From Accumulibacter jenkinsii (lineage in GTDB: Bacteria; Pseudomonadota; Gammaproteobacteria; Burkholderiales; Rhodocyclaceae): a stretch of DNA of 64,000 bases. Numbering within the stretch: position 1 is the stretch's first letter; the number at the start of each line of letters is the position of its first letter. The notes beneath the pieces were generated by a model that was not told where the DNA came from, made no database searches, and saw only the letters and a list, made by a program, of their open reading frames with translations. The position numbers and the translations under genes were made by a program. Where the stretch lies: positions 186,001 through 250,000 of the forward strand of contig JAZKUF010000004.1 of NCBI GenBank assembly GCA_036625225.1, given 5' to 3'. Positions 1 through 8,669 of this stretch are shown here, piece by piece.

Positions 1-438
1 CCGAATACGGTCGGCGCCTGCTCGCCGGCCCGCTACGTGCAATGGGAAAAATCGCCCGGGCAGATGACGACCCGGCTCAACGGTATCCTGATCGACAGTT
101 TCGGCGATGACGAACCGGCGGGTTATCCGACGCTGTGCAAGGGTCGCTTCGACGTCGATGGCGAAACGTATTACGCGCTGGAAGAGCCGACCAGCCTCAA
201 CGTGCTCGAAATCCTGCCCGAACTGGCCCGCATCGGCGTCGCCGCGATCAAGGTCGAGGGACGTCAGCGCAGCCCGACCTACGTCGCCCAGGTGACCCGC
301 ACCCTGCGCGCCGCGCTCGACGAACTCGCCCGCGACGATCAGCGCTTTCACGTCAAACCGGTATGGCTCGCCGACCTGGCCCGGCTTTCCGAGGGTAGCC
401 AGGTGACGCTCGGCGCCTACAACCGGCCGTGGCGCTAA
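1..438 (+). CDS. ubiU: UbiU, U32-family protein, C-terminal part
   Basis: The reading frame is open from base 1, so the 5' part lies outside the window; 145 codons of a family of about 330 residues remain. The U32 peptidase signature is recognisable (GYPTLCKGRF, bases 121-150), followed by IKVEGRQRSPTYVAQVTRTLR. In the family, UbiU pairs with UbiV as a 4Fe-4S heterodimer needed for O2-independent hydroxylation of the ubiquinone ring. Two cysteines are visible here (codons at 19-21 and 136-138). A GTG at 37 could be mistaken for a start, but the frame clearly continues upstream. ubiV begins 13 bp downstream, so the two are surely co-transcribed. Confidence 0.9.
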   Translation, partial: PNTVGACSPARYVQWEKSPGQMTTRLNGILIDSFGDDEPAGYPTLCKGRFDVDGETYYALEEPTSLNVLEILPELARIGVAAIKVEGRQRSPTYVAQVTRTLRAALDELARDDQRFHVKPVWLADLARLSEGSQVTLGAYNRPWR

Positions 439-451
439 TCCGGGAGCCGAC

Positions 452-1375
452 ATGAAACTCGCGCTCGGGCCGCTCCTCTTCTTCTGGCCAAAACACGAGG
501 TCTTCGAGTTCTATGCCGGGATGGCGCAGAACCCGGCGATCGACATCTTCTACGTCGGCGAGGTCGTCTGCTCGCGCCGGCAGCAGATACGAGCCGCCGA
601 CTGGCTGGGCCTGGCGGGGGATCTGGCCGACGCCGGCAAGGAGGTGGTGATTTCGGCGCAGGCACTGCTCGAATCGGAAAACGACCTGAAAGCGCTGCGT
701 CGTCTGACCGACCAGCTTGGCGAAATCCCCGGCTGCCGGCTCGAAGCCAATGACCTCGGCGCAGTCAATATTGCCGCCGGCCGCGCTTTCGTCGCGGGCG
801 CGCATCTCAATATCTACAACGAAGCGACACTCGCCACCTTTGCCCGCTACGGCATGTGCCGCTGGCTACCGCCGCTCGAAGGCGACCGGCGGCTGATCGA
901 GTCGCTGCACCGCAGCCGCCCGGCTGGCGTCGAAACCGAGGTCTTCGTCTTCGGTAAACTGCCGCTCGCCTTTTCGGCGCGCTGTTTCACCGCCCGACGC
1001 TACAACCTCAACAAGGACGACTGCCAGTTCAAATGCCTCGACCACCCCGAGGGGATGACGCTGCGCACTCGCGAAGGGCAACCGTTCCTGACCATCAACG
1101 GCATCCAGACGATGTCGGCACAGACCTGTAATCTGCTGGCGCAGGTTCCCGAGCTGCTGGCAATGGGCGTCGAGGTGATCCGCATCAGTCCGCAGCCGCG
1201 GGCGATGGCGGCGATCATTGCCGCCTTCGACGCCGCACGCCATGGCCGGCCAGGCGAACCCGACACCGCCGACTGGGCGCGCGAAGGGCTGGTAGACGGC
1301 TACTGGTTCGGCGAGGCCGGCATCGTCCGCCATCAGCCAGCGCCCCCCGCACCCAAGGAAGGAGGCCGTTCATGA
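452..1375 (+). CDS. ubiV: UbiV, U32-family iron-sulfur protein
   Basis: The 307-residue product starts MKLALGPLLFFWPK, typical of UbiV (YhbV). Four cysteines, C40, C178, C191 and C195, match the spacing of the 4Fe-4S ligands described in the E. coli protein (C39, C180, C193, C197). It acts with UbiU and UbiT to hydroxylate ubiquinone precursors without oxygen, probably using prephenate as the oxygen donor (family knowledge). It lies 13 bp after ubiU and its TGA overlaps the ubiT start (ATGA), so translational coupling is likely. It suggests the host makes ubiquinone while anaerobic or denitrifying. Confidence 0.94.
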   Translation: MKLALGPLLFFWPKHEVFEFYAGMAQNPAIDIFYVGEVVCSRRQQIRAADWLGLAGDLADAGKEVVISAQALLESENDLKALRRLTDQLGEIPGCRLEANDLGAVNIAAGRAFVAGAHLNIYNEATLATFARYGMCRWLPPLEGDRRLIESLHRSRPAGVETEVFVFGKLPLAFSARCFTARRYNLNKDDCQFKCLDHPEGMTLRTREGQPFLTINGIQTMSAQTCNLLAQVPELLAMGVEVIRISPQPRAMAAIIAAFDAARHGRPGEPDTADWAREGLVDGYWFGEAGIVRHQPAPPAPKEGGRS

Positions 1376-1824
1376 GCCAGAGCTTTTCGATTCCCCGTTT
1401 CAGGCTGCCAGGCGTGGTCTCCGCGATCGGCGCCCATCTGCCGCAATGGCCGCACTCGCTGGCCCTGGCGACGGCGCTCAACGCCGCCGCCAGGCTTGGC
1501 CTGTTCCCCGACGACAGCCTCGCGCTGCTCGAGGAACGGACCTTCGTCGTCGAGGTGCTGGACGCCGGTGGACAAGCCTGCTTCAGCTATCGTGGCGGCC
1601 TTTTCCGACCGCTCTTCAACACCCCGCAGGCGCCGGACCTCTGCTTCCGGGCCAACCTTTCGGCTTTTCTGCAACTGCTGACCCGCCAGGAAGACCCCGA
1701 CACGCTCTTCTTCAACCGCGAACTGTCGATCGTCGGCGACACCGAACTCGGCCTGGTGATCAAGAACATGCTTGATGCCGTCGAGTGGCCATCGTTCCCG
1801 ACGCGGCCGATCTTTCGCCACTGA
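1372..1824 (+). CDS. ubiT: UbiT, SCP2-domain lipid-binding accessory factor
   Basis: The 150-residue protein contains an SCP2 sterol-carrier-like domain (about residues 35-135; LCFRANLSAFLQLLTRQEDPDTLFFNRELSIVGDTELGLVIKNMLDAVE, of which the RQEDPDTLFFNREL stretch is the clearest signature). UbiT is thought to present polyprenylated ubiquinone intermediates to UbiUV under anoxia, as UbiJ does in air. The ATG overlaps the ubiV stop. Gene order ubiU-ubiV-ubiT supports the assignment. The following transporter gene starts 26 bp downstream if its ATG at 1851 is used. Confidence 0.9.
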   Translation: MSQSFSIPRFRLPGVVSAIGAHLPQWPHSLALATALNAAARLGLFPDDSLALLEERTFVVEVLDAGGQACFSYRGGLFRPLFNTPQAPDLCFRANLSAFLQLLTRQEDPDTLFFNRELSIVGDTELGLVIKNMLDAVEWPSFPTRPIFRH

Positions 1825-1850
1825 GCCGCGATTTCGAACCGGCACGCGCC

Positions 1851-2798
1851 ATGCAACCCCCGGCGCCCGGTCGAGCGCTCATCCAGGGCGTCGCCTGCGC
1901 CCTCGGCGCCGGCCTCTTGTGGGGACTCGTCTTCGTCGTTCCGCTGCTGCTGCCGGACTACCCGCCGGCGATGCTCTCCTGCGGGCGCTACCTCGGCTTC
2001 GGGGTGATTGCCCTGCTCCTCGCCTGGGCCGATCTGCCGCGCCTGCAACGCCTGCGCCGCGCGGACTGGCGGATGGCCTGCGAACTGGCACTGGTCGGCA
2101 ATCTCCTCTACTACCTGTTCCTCTCGGCGGCGATCCAGCTGGCCGACGCCCCGCTGCCGACGATGCTCATCGGCACCCTGCCGATCGTCATCGCCGTGGT
2201 CGCCAACTTCGGCAGCGAAGCCCTGCCGTGGCGGCGCCTTCTGCCATCGCTGCTGGTCATGGCGACCGGCATCGCGCTGGTCAATCAGCATGAGATGGCG
2301 CGGCTCGACGAGCAGGATGAGGCGCACGATTATTTCTTCGGCGGCGTGCTGGCGCTGGCCGCGGTCGCTGCCTGGACCTGGTATCCGGTCCGCAACTCCC
2401 GCTGGCTGCGCCAGCGACCCCATCTCGCTTCAGGCACCTGGGCCATTGCGCAGGGGCTGGCGACGCTGCCGCTGGCGGCGATCGGCATGGTCCTTGCCGG
2501 CTTCCTGCTCGACGGCGAGCGCTTCGACTATCCGCTCGGGCCCCGTCCCCTGCGCTACGTCGGGCTGATGCTGATGCTCGGTCTGCTGGCTTCCTGGCTC
2601 GGCACGCGGCTCTGGAATCGCGCAAGCCAGCTGTTGCCGACCGGGCTTGCCGGCCAGCTGATCGTTTTCGAGACTCTCGCGGCTTTTGCCTATGCCTTCC
2701 TCTGGCGCGGCGAATGGCCGGGCAGCACGGCGCTTTTCGGCATCACGCTGCTGATCGGCGGGGTGATCCTCGGCGTGCGGGCGTTTCGCACGGGCTGA
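1851..2798 (+). CDS. DMT-superfamily (EamA) transporter
   Basis: The product is 315 residues with about ten hydrophobic helices in two EamA-like halves, separated near residue 150 by a charged loop (EMARLDEQDEAHD). Drug/metabolite transporters of this type are inner-membrane secondary carriers; the substrate cannot be read from sequence. I chose ATG 1851 because the earlier in-frame GTG at 1785 would overlap ubiT by 40 bp and add a non-hydrophobic extension. It probably rides on the ubiUVT transcript; a link to quinone synthesis is not implied by family. Confidence 0.85.
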   Translation: MQPPAPGRALIQGVACALGAGLLWGLVFVVPLLLPDYPPAMLSCGRYLGFGVIALLLAWADLPRLQRLRRADWRMACELALVGNLLYYLFLSAAIQLADAPLPTMLIGTLPIVIAVVANFGSEALPWRRLLPSLLVMATGIALVNQHEMARLDEQDEAHDYFFGGVLALAAVAAWTWYPVRNSRWLRQRPHLASGTWAIAQGLATLPLAAIGMVLAGFLLDGERFDYPLGPRPLRYVGLMLMLGLLASWLGTRLWNRASQLLPTGLAGQLIVFETLAAFAYAFLWRGEWPGSTALFGITLLIGGVILGVRAFRTG

Positions 2799-2906
2799 GC
2801 GCCGGGCCCCGGTACTGGCCCGCCTCCTCGTCCATCCGGCGGGCGCCTGCACAAGGCAAAGAGCGGGCGAAGAGCGCGTTGAAAACGATCCCTTCGCCGG
2901 CAAGCT

Positions 2907-3986
2907 TCAGCGTTTGCTGTACATGTAGTTCGTGTAAGCGCCCTCGGCGATGCGCATCCAGAGGTTCTGGTCGTCCATGAACTTCTTGTAATCGTCGTAG
3001 ATCTTCTTGAAGCCCGGATTCTTCGCCGAGGTTTCGGCATAAAGCTCCATGGCTGCCTTGTAGCAGGCGTCCATGACCTCTTTCGGGAACTGCTTCAGCT
3101 GCGTGCCCGAACCGACCAGTTGCTTGAGCGCCGTCGGGTTCTTGGCATCGTACTTGGCGACCATGTCGACGTGCGCGTCGGCACAGGCGATCTGGAGAAT
3201 GGTCTGGTATTCCTTCGGCAGCTCGGCCCATTTCTTGCTGTTGATATAGGCCGTCACCTGCGGACCCCCTTCCCACCAGCCGGGGTAGTAGTAGAACTTG
3301 GCGACCTTGTTGAAACCGAGCTTCTGGTCATCGTAGGGACCGATCCACTCGGCGGCGTCGATCGTACCCTTCTCGAGCGCCGGATAGATGTCACCGCCCG
3401 GAATCTGCTGTGGAACCGCGCCGAGCTTGCTGATCACGGCGCCGGCAAAGCCACCGATGCGGATCTTCAACCCCTTGAGATCGGCGACCGTCTTGATTTC
3501 CTTGCGATACCAGCCGCCCATCTGGGTCGTCGTGTTGCCGCAGGGAATGGTCACGATATTCGATTTGCCGAACAACTCGGCCATCAGCTTGGTACCGTTG
3601 CCGTAACGCATCCAGGCGTCCATCTGACGGTTGGTCATGCCGAAGGGAACCGCGGTTTCGAGCGCGTACGACGGGTCCTTGCCAAAGAAGTAGTAGGAGA
3701 CGGTATGCCCCATTTCGACCGTTCCGTCCTTGACGGCATCGAAGACCGCCGGCCCGGGAACGATTTCGCCGCCGGCAAAGACCTGAATCTGGAACTTGCC
3801 GCCGGTGGCTTCGGCCACCCGCCTCGCCATGTACTCGGCACCCCCGTAAATGGTATCGAGACTCTTCGGGAAGCTCGAGGCCAGACGCCACTTGATGGTC
3901 GGTGCATTCTGGGCAATGGCCGGCATGGCCAGGGTCCCGGCCGCCAGGCCGGCACCCGCATTCTTCAAGAACGAACGTCTTTCCAC
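2907..3986 (-). CDS. TRAP transporter substrate-binding protein (DctP family)
   Basis: The 359-residue periplasmic protein begins with a twin-arginine-like leader (ERRSFLKNAGAGLAAG, then a cut after MPAIAQ). The mature part has the DctP/TakP-type fold sequence (WRLASSFPKSLDTIYGGAEY; GDIYPALEKGTIDAAEW; YYPGWWEGGP), closest in style to the mannitol/chloroaromatic or 2-oxoacid binding group. GTG 3986 is the likely start: it follows AGGAGA by 8 bases, and the TATAAT upstream gives a transcript that excludes the earlier ATG at 4064. The membrane subunits DctQ and DctM are not adjacent, so it is an orphan here. Substrate unknown. Confidence 0.87.
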   Translation of the reverse strand: MERRSFLKNAGAGLAAGTLAMPAIAQNAPTIKWRLASSFPKSLDTIYGGAEYMARRVAEATGGKFQIQVFAGGEIVPGPAVFDAVKDGTVEMGHTVSYYFFGKDPSYALETAVPFGMTNRQMDAWMRYGNGTKLMAELFGKSNIVTIPCGNTTTQMGGWYRKEIKTVADLKGLKIRIGGFAGAVISKLGAVPQQIPGGDIYPALEKGTIDAAEWIGPYDDQKLGFNKVAKFYYYPGWWEGGPQVTAYINSKKWAELPKEYQTILQIACADAHVDMVAKYDAKNPTALKQLVGSGTQLKQFPKEVMDACYKAAMELYAETSAKNPGFKKIYDDYKKFMDDQNLWMRIAEGAYTNYMYSKR

Positions 3987-4029
3987 AATCTTTGTCTCCT
4001 GTAGTTTTTTGTCAATGGATTGCATCGCG

Positions 4030-4035
4030 ATTATA
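4030..4035 (-). promoter_or_regulatory. -10 box for the TRAP binding protein gene
   Basis: On the minus strand the hexamer is a perfect TATAAT, about 44 bases before the GTG start at 3986. No good -35 box is seen 16-18 bases further upstream. A start site near 4023 would give a leader of about 37 bases carrying the AGGAGA ribosome site. Confidence 0.5.
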
Positions 4036-4088
4036 GCCACTAGCGCCATGCGCGGGACGATCATTTGACCACGCCGCAGGCCCGGCGA

Positions 4089-5462
4089 CTAATCGCCCGC
4101 CACTTTCATCTGCTCGATGAGCAGCGAACCGACCTGCTTCGAGCCCCGAACCAGAACATCGTTACCGACTGCCGCAATGTTCCTGAACATGTCGCGCAGA
4201 TTGCCGGCAATGGTGATTCCCTCGACCGGATAGGCAATCTCGCCGCCTTCGATCCAGTATCCGGCAGCCCCGCGCGAATAATCGCCGGTGACGTAATTGA
4301 CCCCCTGACCGAGCAGCTCGGTGACCAGCAATCCGCGTCCCATCTTTTTCAGCAGGCCGGAGAGATCGCGCTTGCCGGGATAGACGATCAGGTTGTGGCA
4401 ACCGCCGGCGTTGCCGGTGGTCTGCATGCCCAGCTTGCGCGCACTGTAGGCACTGAGAAAATAACCCTGCAAGCGCCCGTCGGCAACCACTTCGCGAGCC
4501 TGGGTCGCAACCCCGTCGCTGTCGAAATAGCTGCTCGCGAGAGCGCCGGGCAGATGCGGCCGCTCGCTGATCTGCACCCTGCGGGCGAAGACGCGCTTGC
4601 CGAGGCTATCGACCAGGAACGAGGTCTTGCGGTACAGGCTGCCGCCGCTGACCGCATGCACGAAGCTGCCGATCAGCGAAGCGGCGAGCGGCGCTTCGAA
4701 AATGACCGGCACCTTGCAGGTCCTGACCTTGCGCGCCCCGAGACGCGACAGGGCTCGCCGCGCCGCCTGCTCGCCGATCGCTTCGGCCGCGCCGATCGCC
4801 TGCGGGTCGCGGGCCACCACATACCAGTCGTCGCGCTGCATCTGCTCGTTCTTGCCGGCAATCACCGAGCACGACAGGTAATGCCGCGAGCTCGGGTAGC
4901 CGGCGATGAAGCCAAGGCTGTTGGCTGAAACGAACTGCCCTTCCTGAATCGAAACCGTCGCTCCCTCCGAATTGGCGATCTGCGGGCTGACCGCAAAAGC
5001 CGCTTGTTCACAGCGCGTGGCCAGCTCGACGCCGGCCTCCACCGACAACAGCCAGGGATGATGGAGGTCGAGATCGGGTCGCTGCCCGCAATCGATCGCC
5101 AGCAGTTCGGCGTCGGGCAGACCGGCACAGGGGTCGGCGGCGGTAAAGCGGGCAATGTTGATCGCCGCCTCGACCGTCTCGCGCAGGGCATTCGGTGAAA
5201 AGTCCGAAGTGCTCGCGTGCCCCTTGCGCTGGCCGAAGTAGACCGAGACCGAGATGCCCTTGTCGCGATTGTATTCGATGGTCTCGATCTCGCCGCGGCG
5301 AACCGTCACCGATTGCCCGAAACCGGTCGAGACATCGACCTCGCAGGCGCTCGCCCCGCCTTTGCGAGCATGCTCGAGGACGTCGCGAGCCAGTTCCTGA
5401 AGTGTGTCGAGGGAGTGGCTGAAGCGTGATTCATTAGTGGCGGCGGGGGCTTGTGAAGACAT
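4089..5462 (-). CDS. pmbA: PmbA/TldE metalloprotease subunit
   Basis: The 457-residue product has the TldD/TldE fold: an N-terminal domain with GQSVTVRRGEIETIEYNRDKGISVSVYFG, a middle domain, and the C-terminal signature NAGGCHNLIVYPG ... GQGVNYVTGDYSRGAAGYWIEGG. In the family, TldD-TldE heterodimers digest unfolded peptides; TldE/PmbA is the subunit lacking the zinc site. The roles known in E. coli are microcin B17 maturation and CcdA degradation. No tldD is in the window. I prefer ATG 5462 (MSSQAPAATNES) over the in-frame start at 5483. It is divergent from darP, a common pairing in proteobacteria. Confidence 0.93.
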   Translation of the reverse strand: MSSQAPAATNESRFSHSLDTLQELARDVLEHARKGGASACEVDVSTGFGQSVTVRRGEIETIEYNRDKGISVSVYFGQRKGHASTSDFSPNALRETVEAAINIARFTAADPCAGLPDAELLAIDCGQRPDLDLHHPWLLSVEAGVELATRCEQAAFAVSPQIANSEGATVSIQEGQFVSANSLGFIAGYPSSRHYLSCSVIAGKNEQMQRDDWYVVARDPQAIGAAEAIGEQAARRALSRLGARKVRTCKVPVIFEAPLAASLIGSFVHAVSGGSLYRKTSFLVDSLGKRVFARRVQISERPHLPGALASSYFDSDGVATQAREVVADGRLQGYFLSAYSARKLGMQTTGNAGGCHNLIVYPGKRDLSGLLKKMGRGLLVTELLGQGVNYVTGDYSRGAAGYWIEGGEIAYPVEGITIAGNLRDMFRNIAAVGNDVLVRGSKQVGSLLIEQMKVAGD

Positions 5463-5491
5463 GAGGGCGGTGGCCAAAAGCAAAAGCCGCT

Positions 5492-5500
5492 ATCATAGCA
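5492..5500 (-). promoter_or_regulatory. Extended -10 promoter element of pmbA
   Basis: The minus strand reads TGCTATGAT, an extended -10 (TGn + TATGAT), 30 bases upstream of the pmbA ATG. The -35 position shows no consensus. It lies in the 117-bp divergent spacer between pmbA and darP. Confidence 0.42.
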
Positions 5501-5579
5501 GTTCCCCGGCAGGCGTCTGCTGCTGCAATGCAGCCGTCTCCGGCTTCACCTGTCAGCGCGAAAGGCGAGTCGTCGGTCA

Positions 5580-6140
5580 ATGAGCACCCCTGAAGAAGAG
5601 CCTGTCCTGACCTCGAAAACCCGGCGCAAGCGGGCCATGGAAGAACTGCAGGAACTCGGTGAGGAACTCGCCGCACTGCCGCCTGATCGCCTGAAAAGGA
5701 TCGAGCTGCCCGAAGACCTGCTCGCCGCTGTCCGCGAAGCACAGCGCATGACCCGACAGGACGACGCGCGGCGGCGACAGCTGCAGTTCATTGGCCGGCT
5801 GATGCGTGACGTGGACGCGCAACCGATCCGGGCGGCCCTGGCCATGCTGCGCGGCGACTCTGCCGAGGAAACGGCCCGCCTGCACCGTCTCGAACGATTG
5901 CGCAGCGAGTTGCTGGCCGACGAGAAGGTCCTCTACCGCCTGGCCAGTGCGTCACCATCGGTCGACCTGCAGCAATTGCGCTCGCTGCGCCGGGCGGCAC
6001 TGCTCGAACAGGCCCAGGGCAAACCGCCACGCAACTTTCGCGCCATCTTCCAGTTGCTCAAGGAAATCGATGACGCCGGAAAGCGCGACGACGCCAACGG
6101 TCAGGCCCTTGCTGCAGACCTGAAACGCCATGACCGTTAA
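5580..6140 (+). CDS. darP: DarP (YjgA, DUF615) 50S-associated protein
   Basis: The 186-residue, highly charged helical protein contains the DUF615 core (SKTRRKRAMEELQELGEELAALP, then LPEDLLAAVREAQRM and RRRQLQFIGRLMRD). DarP binds pre-50S particles late in ribosome assembly in E. coli. There is no convincing ribosome site before the ATG at 5580, but the family N-terminus fits. The gene is divergent from pmbA and converges on the PilZ gene; the two stop codons share bases at 6137-6140 (TTAA read both ways). Confidence 0.93.
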   Translation: MSTPEEEPVLTSKTRRKRAMEELQELGEELAALPPDRLKRIELPEDLLAAVREAQRMTRQDDARRRQLQFIGRLMRDVDAQPIRAALAMLRGDSAEETARLHRLERLRSELLADEKVLYRLASASPSVDLQQLRSLRRAALLEQAQGKPPRNFRAIFQLLKEIDDAGKRDDANGQALAADLKRHDR

Positions 6141-7669
6141 CCCGACGGCAATTCGCGGAAACGGGCGATCTGGTAATCGCCGCCGTTTTCCTCGAGTTCG
6201 ACCGGCGTCAGCACGCAGGGTAGTCCATCACGGCTGAAATCCAGACTTTCGCGCACGTTGAAAGCGCCCGGCGGCAGAATGATGCGCAAAAGGCCAGGCG
6301 CGCCGCCGTCACGCAGGCAGATCCCGGGCAGGCCCAGGGCCGCCGAAAAACCGCTGCGACGCGGTCGCAGATTGATGCTGTGCGCCTGCCTCGAGATGAT
6401 CTGAACACCGACCAGGGTGCGCTCCCCGGGCAGCCGGCTGAGCCGCCGGGTGACGCCGAGCAGCCAGTTTTCGCCGCCCTCCGCCTGCAGGCAGAGCAGG
6501 GTGCCCAGCCTGATCCGGTCACCTCCCGCCTGCTCGAGACGTGCCCGCAAGCCCCCGAGGCTGACGTTTTCAACGATCCATTGCTGGCGGGCACCGCTCT
6601 CTTCAAGTTGGCCAATGACCCCGCCAAACACCGTATAGCAATGCTCGAAGCCGCTCAGCACGACCATCCGGGTCTGCACCGAATGACGCCGATGCCGCCG
6701 CTGCGGCGGCTGCAGCGCCCAGTAGACGCGCAGATGGCGGAGGACCGGCAGCAAGGCCTGCTGCGAATGTTCGCCGCCGAGGTCGATCCCGGTGGGCACT
6801 TCACCCCCCCCTTCGACGATGTGAATCAGTTCGTTCAAGGAGGCGAGCGCCGTCCCCGGCGAGAAGAAGCGCAGACCGGGCCGGCTGGCGCCGGGCTGCC
6901 GGACCAGTCGAGCCGGTCCGGTGGCACTGTCCGCGTCAACCCAGTACACGCTATCCGGACGACACTCCGGTGAAAAGACGAAACCGGGCAGAAAGTGTCC
7001 GATCAGCCGATCGGCAAGTTCGATCTGTTGCGGCAGCAGGCTGTCCATCGACGATGTGAAGAATACCACTGCCTGCAGATAGTGCTGCGCCGTGCTGCTC
7101 AGGCCACGCTGCGTGGGGTAGAGCGCCAGCGGTTTCTGCGCATGGCCGGCCGTGTCAGCCGCCAGGTAGGTGTGACCGAGACTGCGCCAGAGGTCATCGC
7201 CGACCGGTTCGTAACGGTACGCCCGCCAGCGGATTTGCGCGCCGAGGGCGAACTGGAGGCGCGCGAAAGCGAGCGGCGATGACAGCCTGAACGCTTCCGA
7301 GCCCTTTCCCTTGGGCTCCTGCTGGGCGCGCTGAAGGCACAGCGAATAGCCCGCGGCGACCGCCCGCAGATAGTTGAGACTGCAGTTCCACAAGCGTTGC
7401 TGTTCGACCGGCGAAAGATGCGGCGAGTACAGGTAGTCGCGCGCCAGGCGACGCAGATGGGGTTGCGCAACATCGTCGAGCTGGCGAAAAATCTCGAAGT
7501 AGTGATCAAGGCGAAAGTTTCTGGCGTGCATCAGGGATTCATACCAGCCGCTGACTTCATCGATCGCATTCTCCGCCCGTTCGACCAGCAGTTCGGCAAG
7601 AATCCGCTTGAACTCCTTGGCATCTGCCAGGGGATGATCAGGACGTTGCGGAAACAAGTTGAGAATCAT
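6137..7669 (-). CDS. Large PilZ-domain protein, putative c-di-GMP receptor
   Basis: The product has 510 residues. A long helical N-terminal region (1-320) resembles nothing I can name. Around residues 324-425 there is a PilZ-like domain with an RxxxR motif (R324-R328, in RRHRRHS) and an NxSxxG motif (N368, S370, G373, in ENVSLGGLRA), the two sites that hold c-di-GMP in PilZ proteins. No membrane segment or signal is seen. The ribosome site is weak. The window also encodes two GGDEF proteins, so an effector role in c-di-GMP signalling is plausible; the output is unknown. Confidence 0.75.
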   Translation of the reverse strand: MILNLFPQRPDHPLADAKEFKRILAELLVERAENAIDEVSGWYESLMHARNFRLDHYFEIFRQLDDVAQPHLRRLARDYLYSPHLSPVEQQRLWNCSLNYLRAVAAGYSLCLQRAQQEPKGKGSEAFRLSSPLAFARLQFALGAQIRWRAYRYEPVGDDLWRSLGHTYLAADTAGHAQKPLALYPTQRGLSSTAQHYLQAVVFFTSSMDSLLPQQIELADRLIGHFLPGFVFSPECRPDSVYWVDADSATGPARLVRQPGASRPGLRFFSPGTALASLNELIHIVEGGGEVPTGIDLGGEHSQQALLPVLRHLRVYWALQPPQRRHRRHSVQTRMVVLSGFEHCYTVFGGVIGQLEESGARQQWIVENVSLGGLRARLEQAGGDRIRLGTLLCLQAEGGENWLLGVTRRLSRLPGERTLVGVQIISRQAHSINLRPRRSGFSAALGLPGICLRDGGAPGLLRIILPPGAFNVRESLDFSRDGLPCVLTPVELEENGGDYQIARFRELPSG

Positions 7670-7843
7670 TGCTAAGCAGCCTTGTCAGGAATCGCTCGGA
7701 GGAAACGCAGGATTGTAAACCAGGAGGGCGACAAGCACCGACCAAAAGGGGAAAGCAAGAAAGCAACCGGGAGGAGGCAAAAGGACGGGCAGCAGGCCCG
7801 TGATACCTTACAATGCGGCCTGACCCATCGACAGGCATGCAGC

Positions 7844-8665
7844 ATGCAGCAGTATCTCGACCTGATGCGCCATGTCCTCGAACATGGCAACGCCAAGGCA
7901 GACCGCACCGGCACCGGCACACGGTCGGTGTTCGGCTGGCAGATGCGTTTCGACCTCGGTGCCGGTTTTCCGCTGCTGACGACCAAGAAGCTGCACCTGC
8001 GCTCGATCATCCACGAACTGTTGTGGTTTCTGCAGGGCGACACCAACGTCCTCTACCTCCAGGAAAACGGCGTTCGCATCTGGGACGAGTGGGCCGATGA
8101 GAACGGCGAACTCGGGCCGGTCTATGGCCATCAGTGGCGCCACTGGCAGACGCCGGACGGGCATGAGATCGATCAGCTGGCGCAACTCGTCGATGGCCTG
8201 AAGAACGATCCCGACTCGCGTCGTCACCTGGTAACGGCCTGGAACCCGGGCGACGTCGGGCGCATGGCGCTACCGCCGTGCCACGCCTTCTTCCAGTTGT
8301 ACGTCGCTCCGCCAGCCGCAAGCGATCCCGACTGCCGCGCCCGGCTCTCGTGCCAGCTTTATCAGCGCAGCGCCGACATCTTTCTCGGCGTCCCCTTCAA
8401 CATTGCCTCTTACGCGCTATTGACGCTGATGCTGGCGCAGGTCTGCGGTTACCGCCCGGGCGACTTCGTGCATACCCTCGGTGACGCCCACCTGTACAGC
8501 AATCACTTCGCCCAGGCGCGACTGCAATTGAGCCGCTCGCCGCGCGCCTTGCCGAGCATGCGGCTGAACCCCGAAGTGCGCGATCTGTTCGGCTTTCACT
8601 ACGCGGACTTCACGCTCGAGGGCTACGATCCGCAGCCGCACATCGCCGCTCAGGTGGCGGTCTGA
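7844..8665 (+). CDS. thyA: Thymidylate synthase
   Basis: The 273-residue enzyme converts dUMP and methylene-tetrahydrofolate to dTMP and dihydrofolate. The catalytic cysteine is C146 in LPPCHAFFQLYV, the same number as in E. coli, and the RSADIFLGVPFNIASYALL signature follows. A short insertion (APPAASDPDCRA) follows the active-site strand. ATG 7844 (MQQYLDLMRHVLEHG) is the family start; the frame stays open upstream to 7682 but encodes no conserved residues. A TACAAT hexamer at 7809-7814 could be the -10 box, with no clear -35. folA starts 4 bp after the stop. Confidence 0.96.
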   Translation: MQQYLDLMRHVLEHGNAKADRTGTGTRSVFGWQMRFDLGAGFPLLTTKKLHLRSIIHELLWFLQGDTNVLYLQENGVRIWDEWADENGELGPVYGHQWRHWQTPDGHEIDQLAQLVDGLKNDPDSRRHLVTAWNPGDVGRMALPPCHAFFQLYVAPPAASDPDCRARLSCQLYQRSADIFLGVPFNIASYALLTLMLAQVCGYRPGDFVHTLGDAHLYSNHFAQARLQLSRSPRALPSMRLNPEVRDLFGFHYADFTLEGYDPQPHIAAQVAV

Positions 8666-8669
8666 GCCG

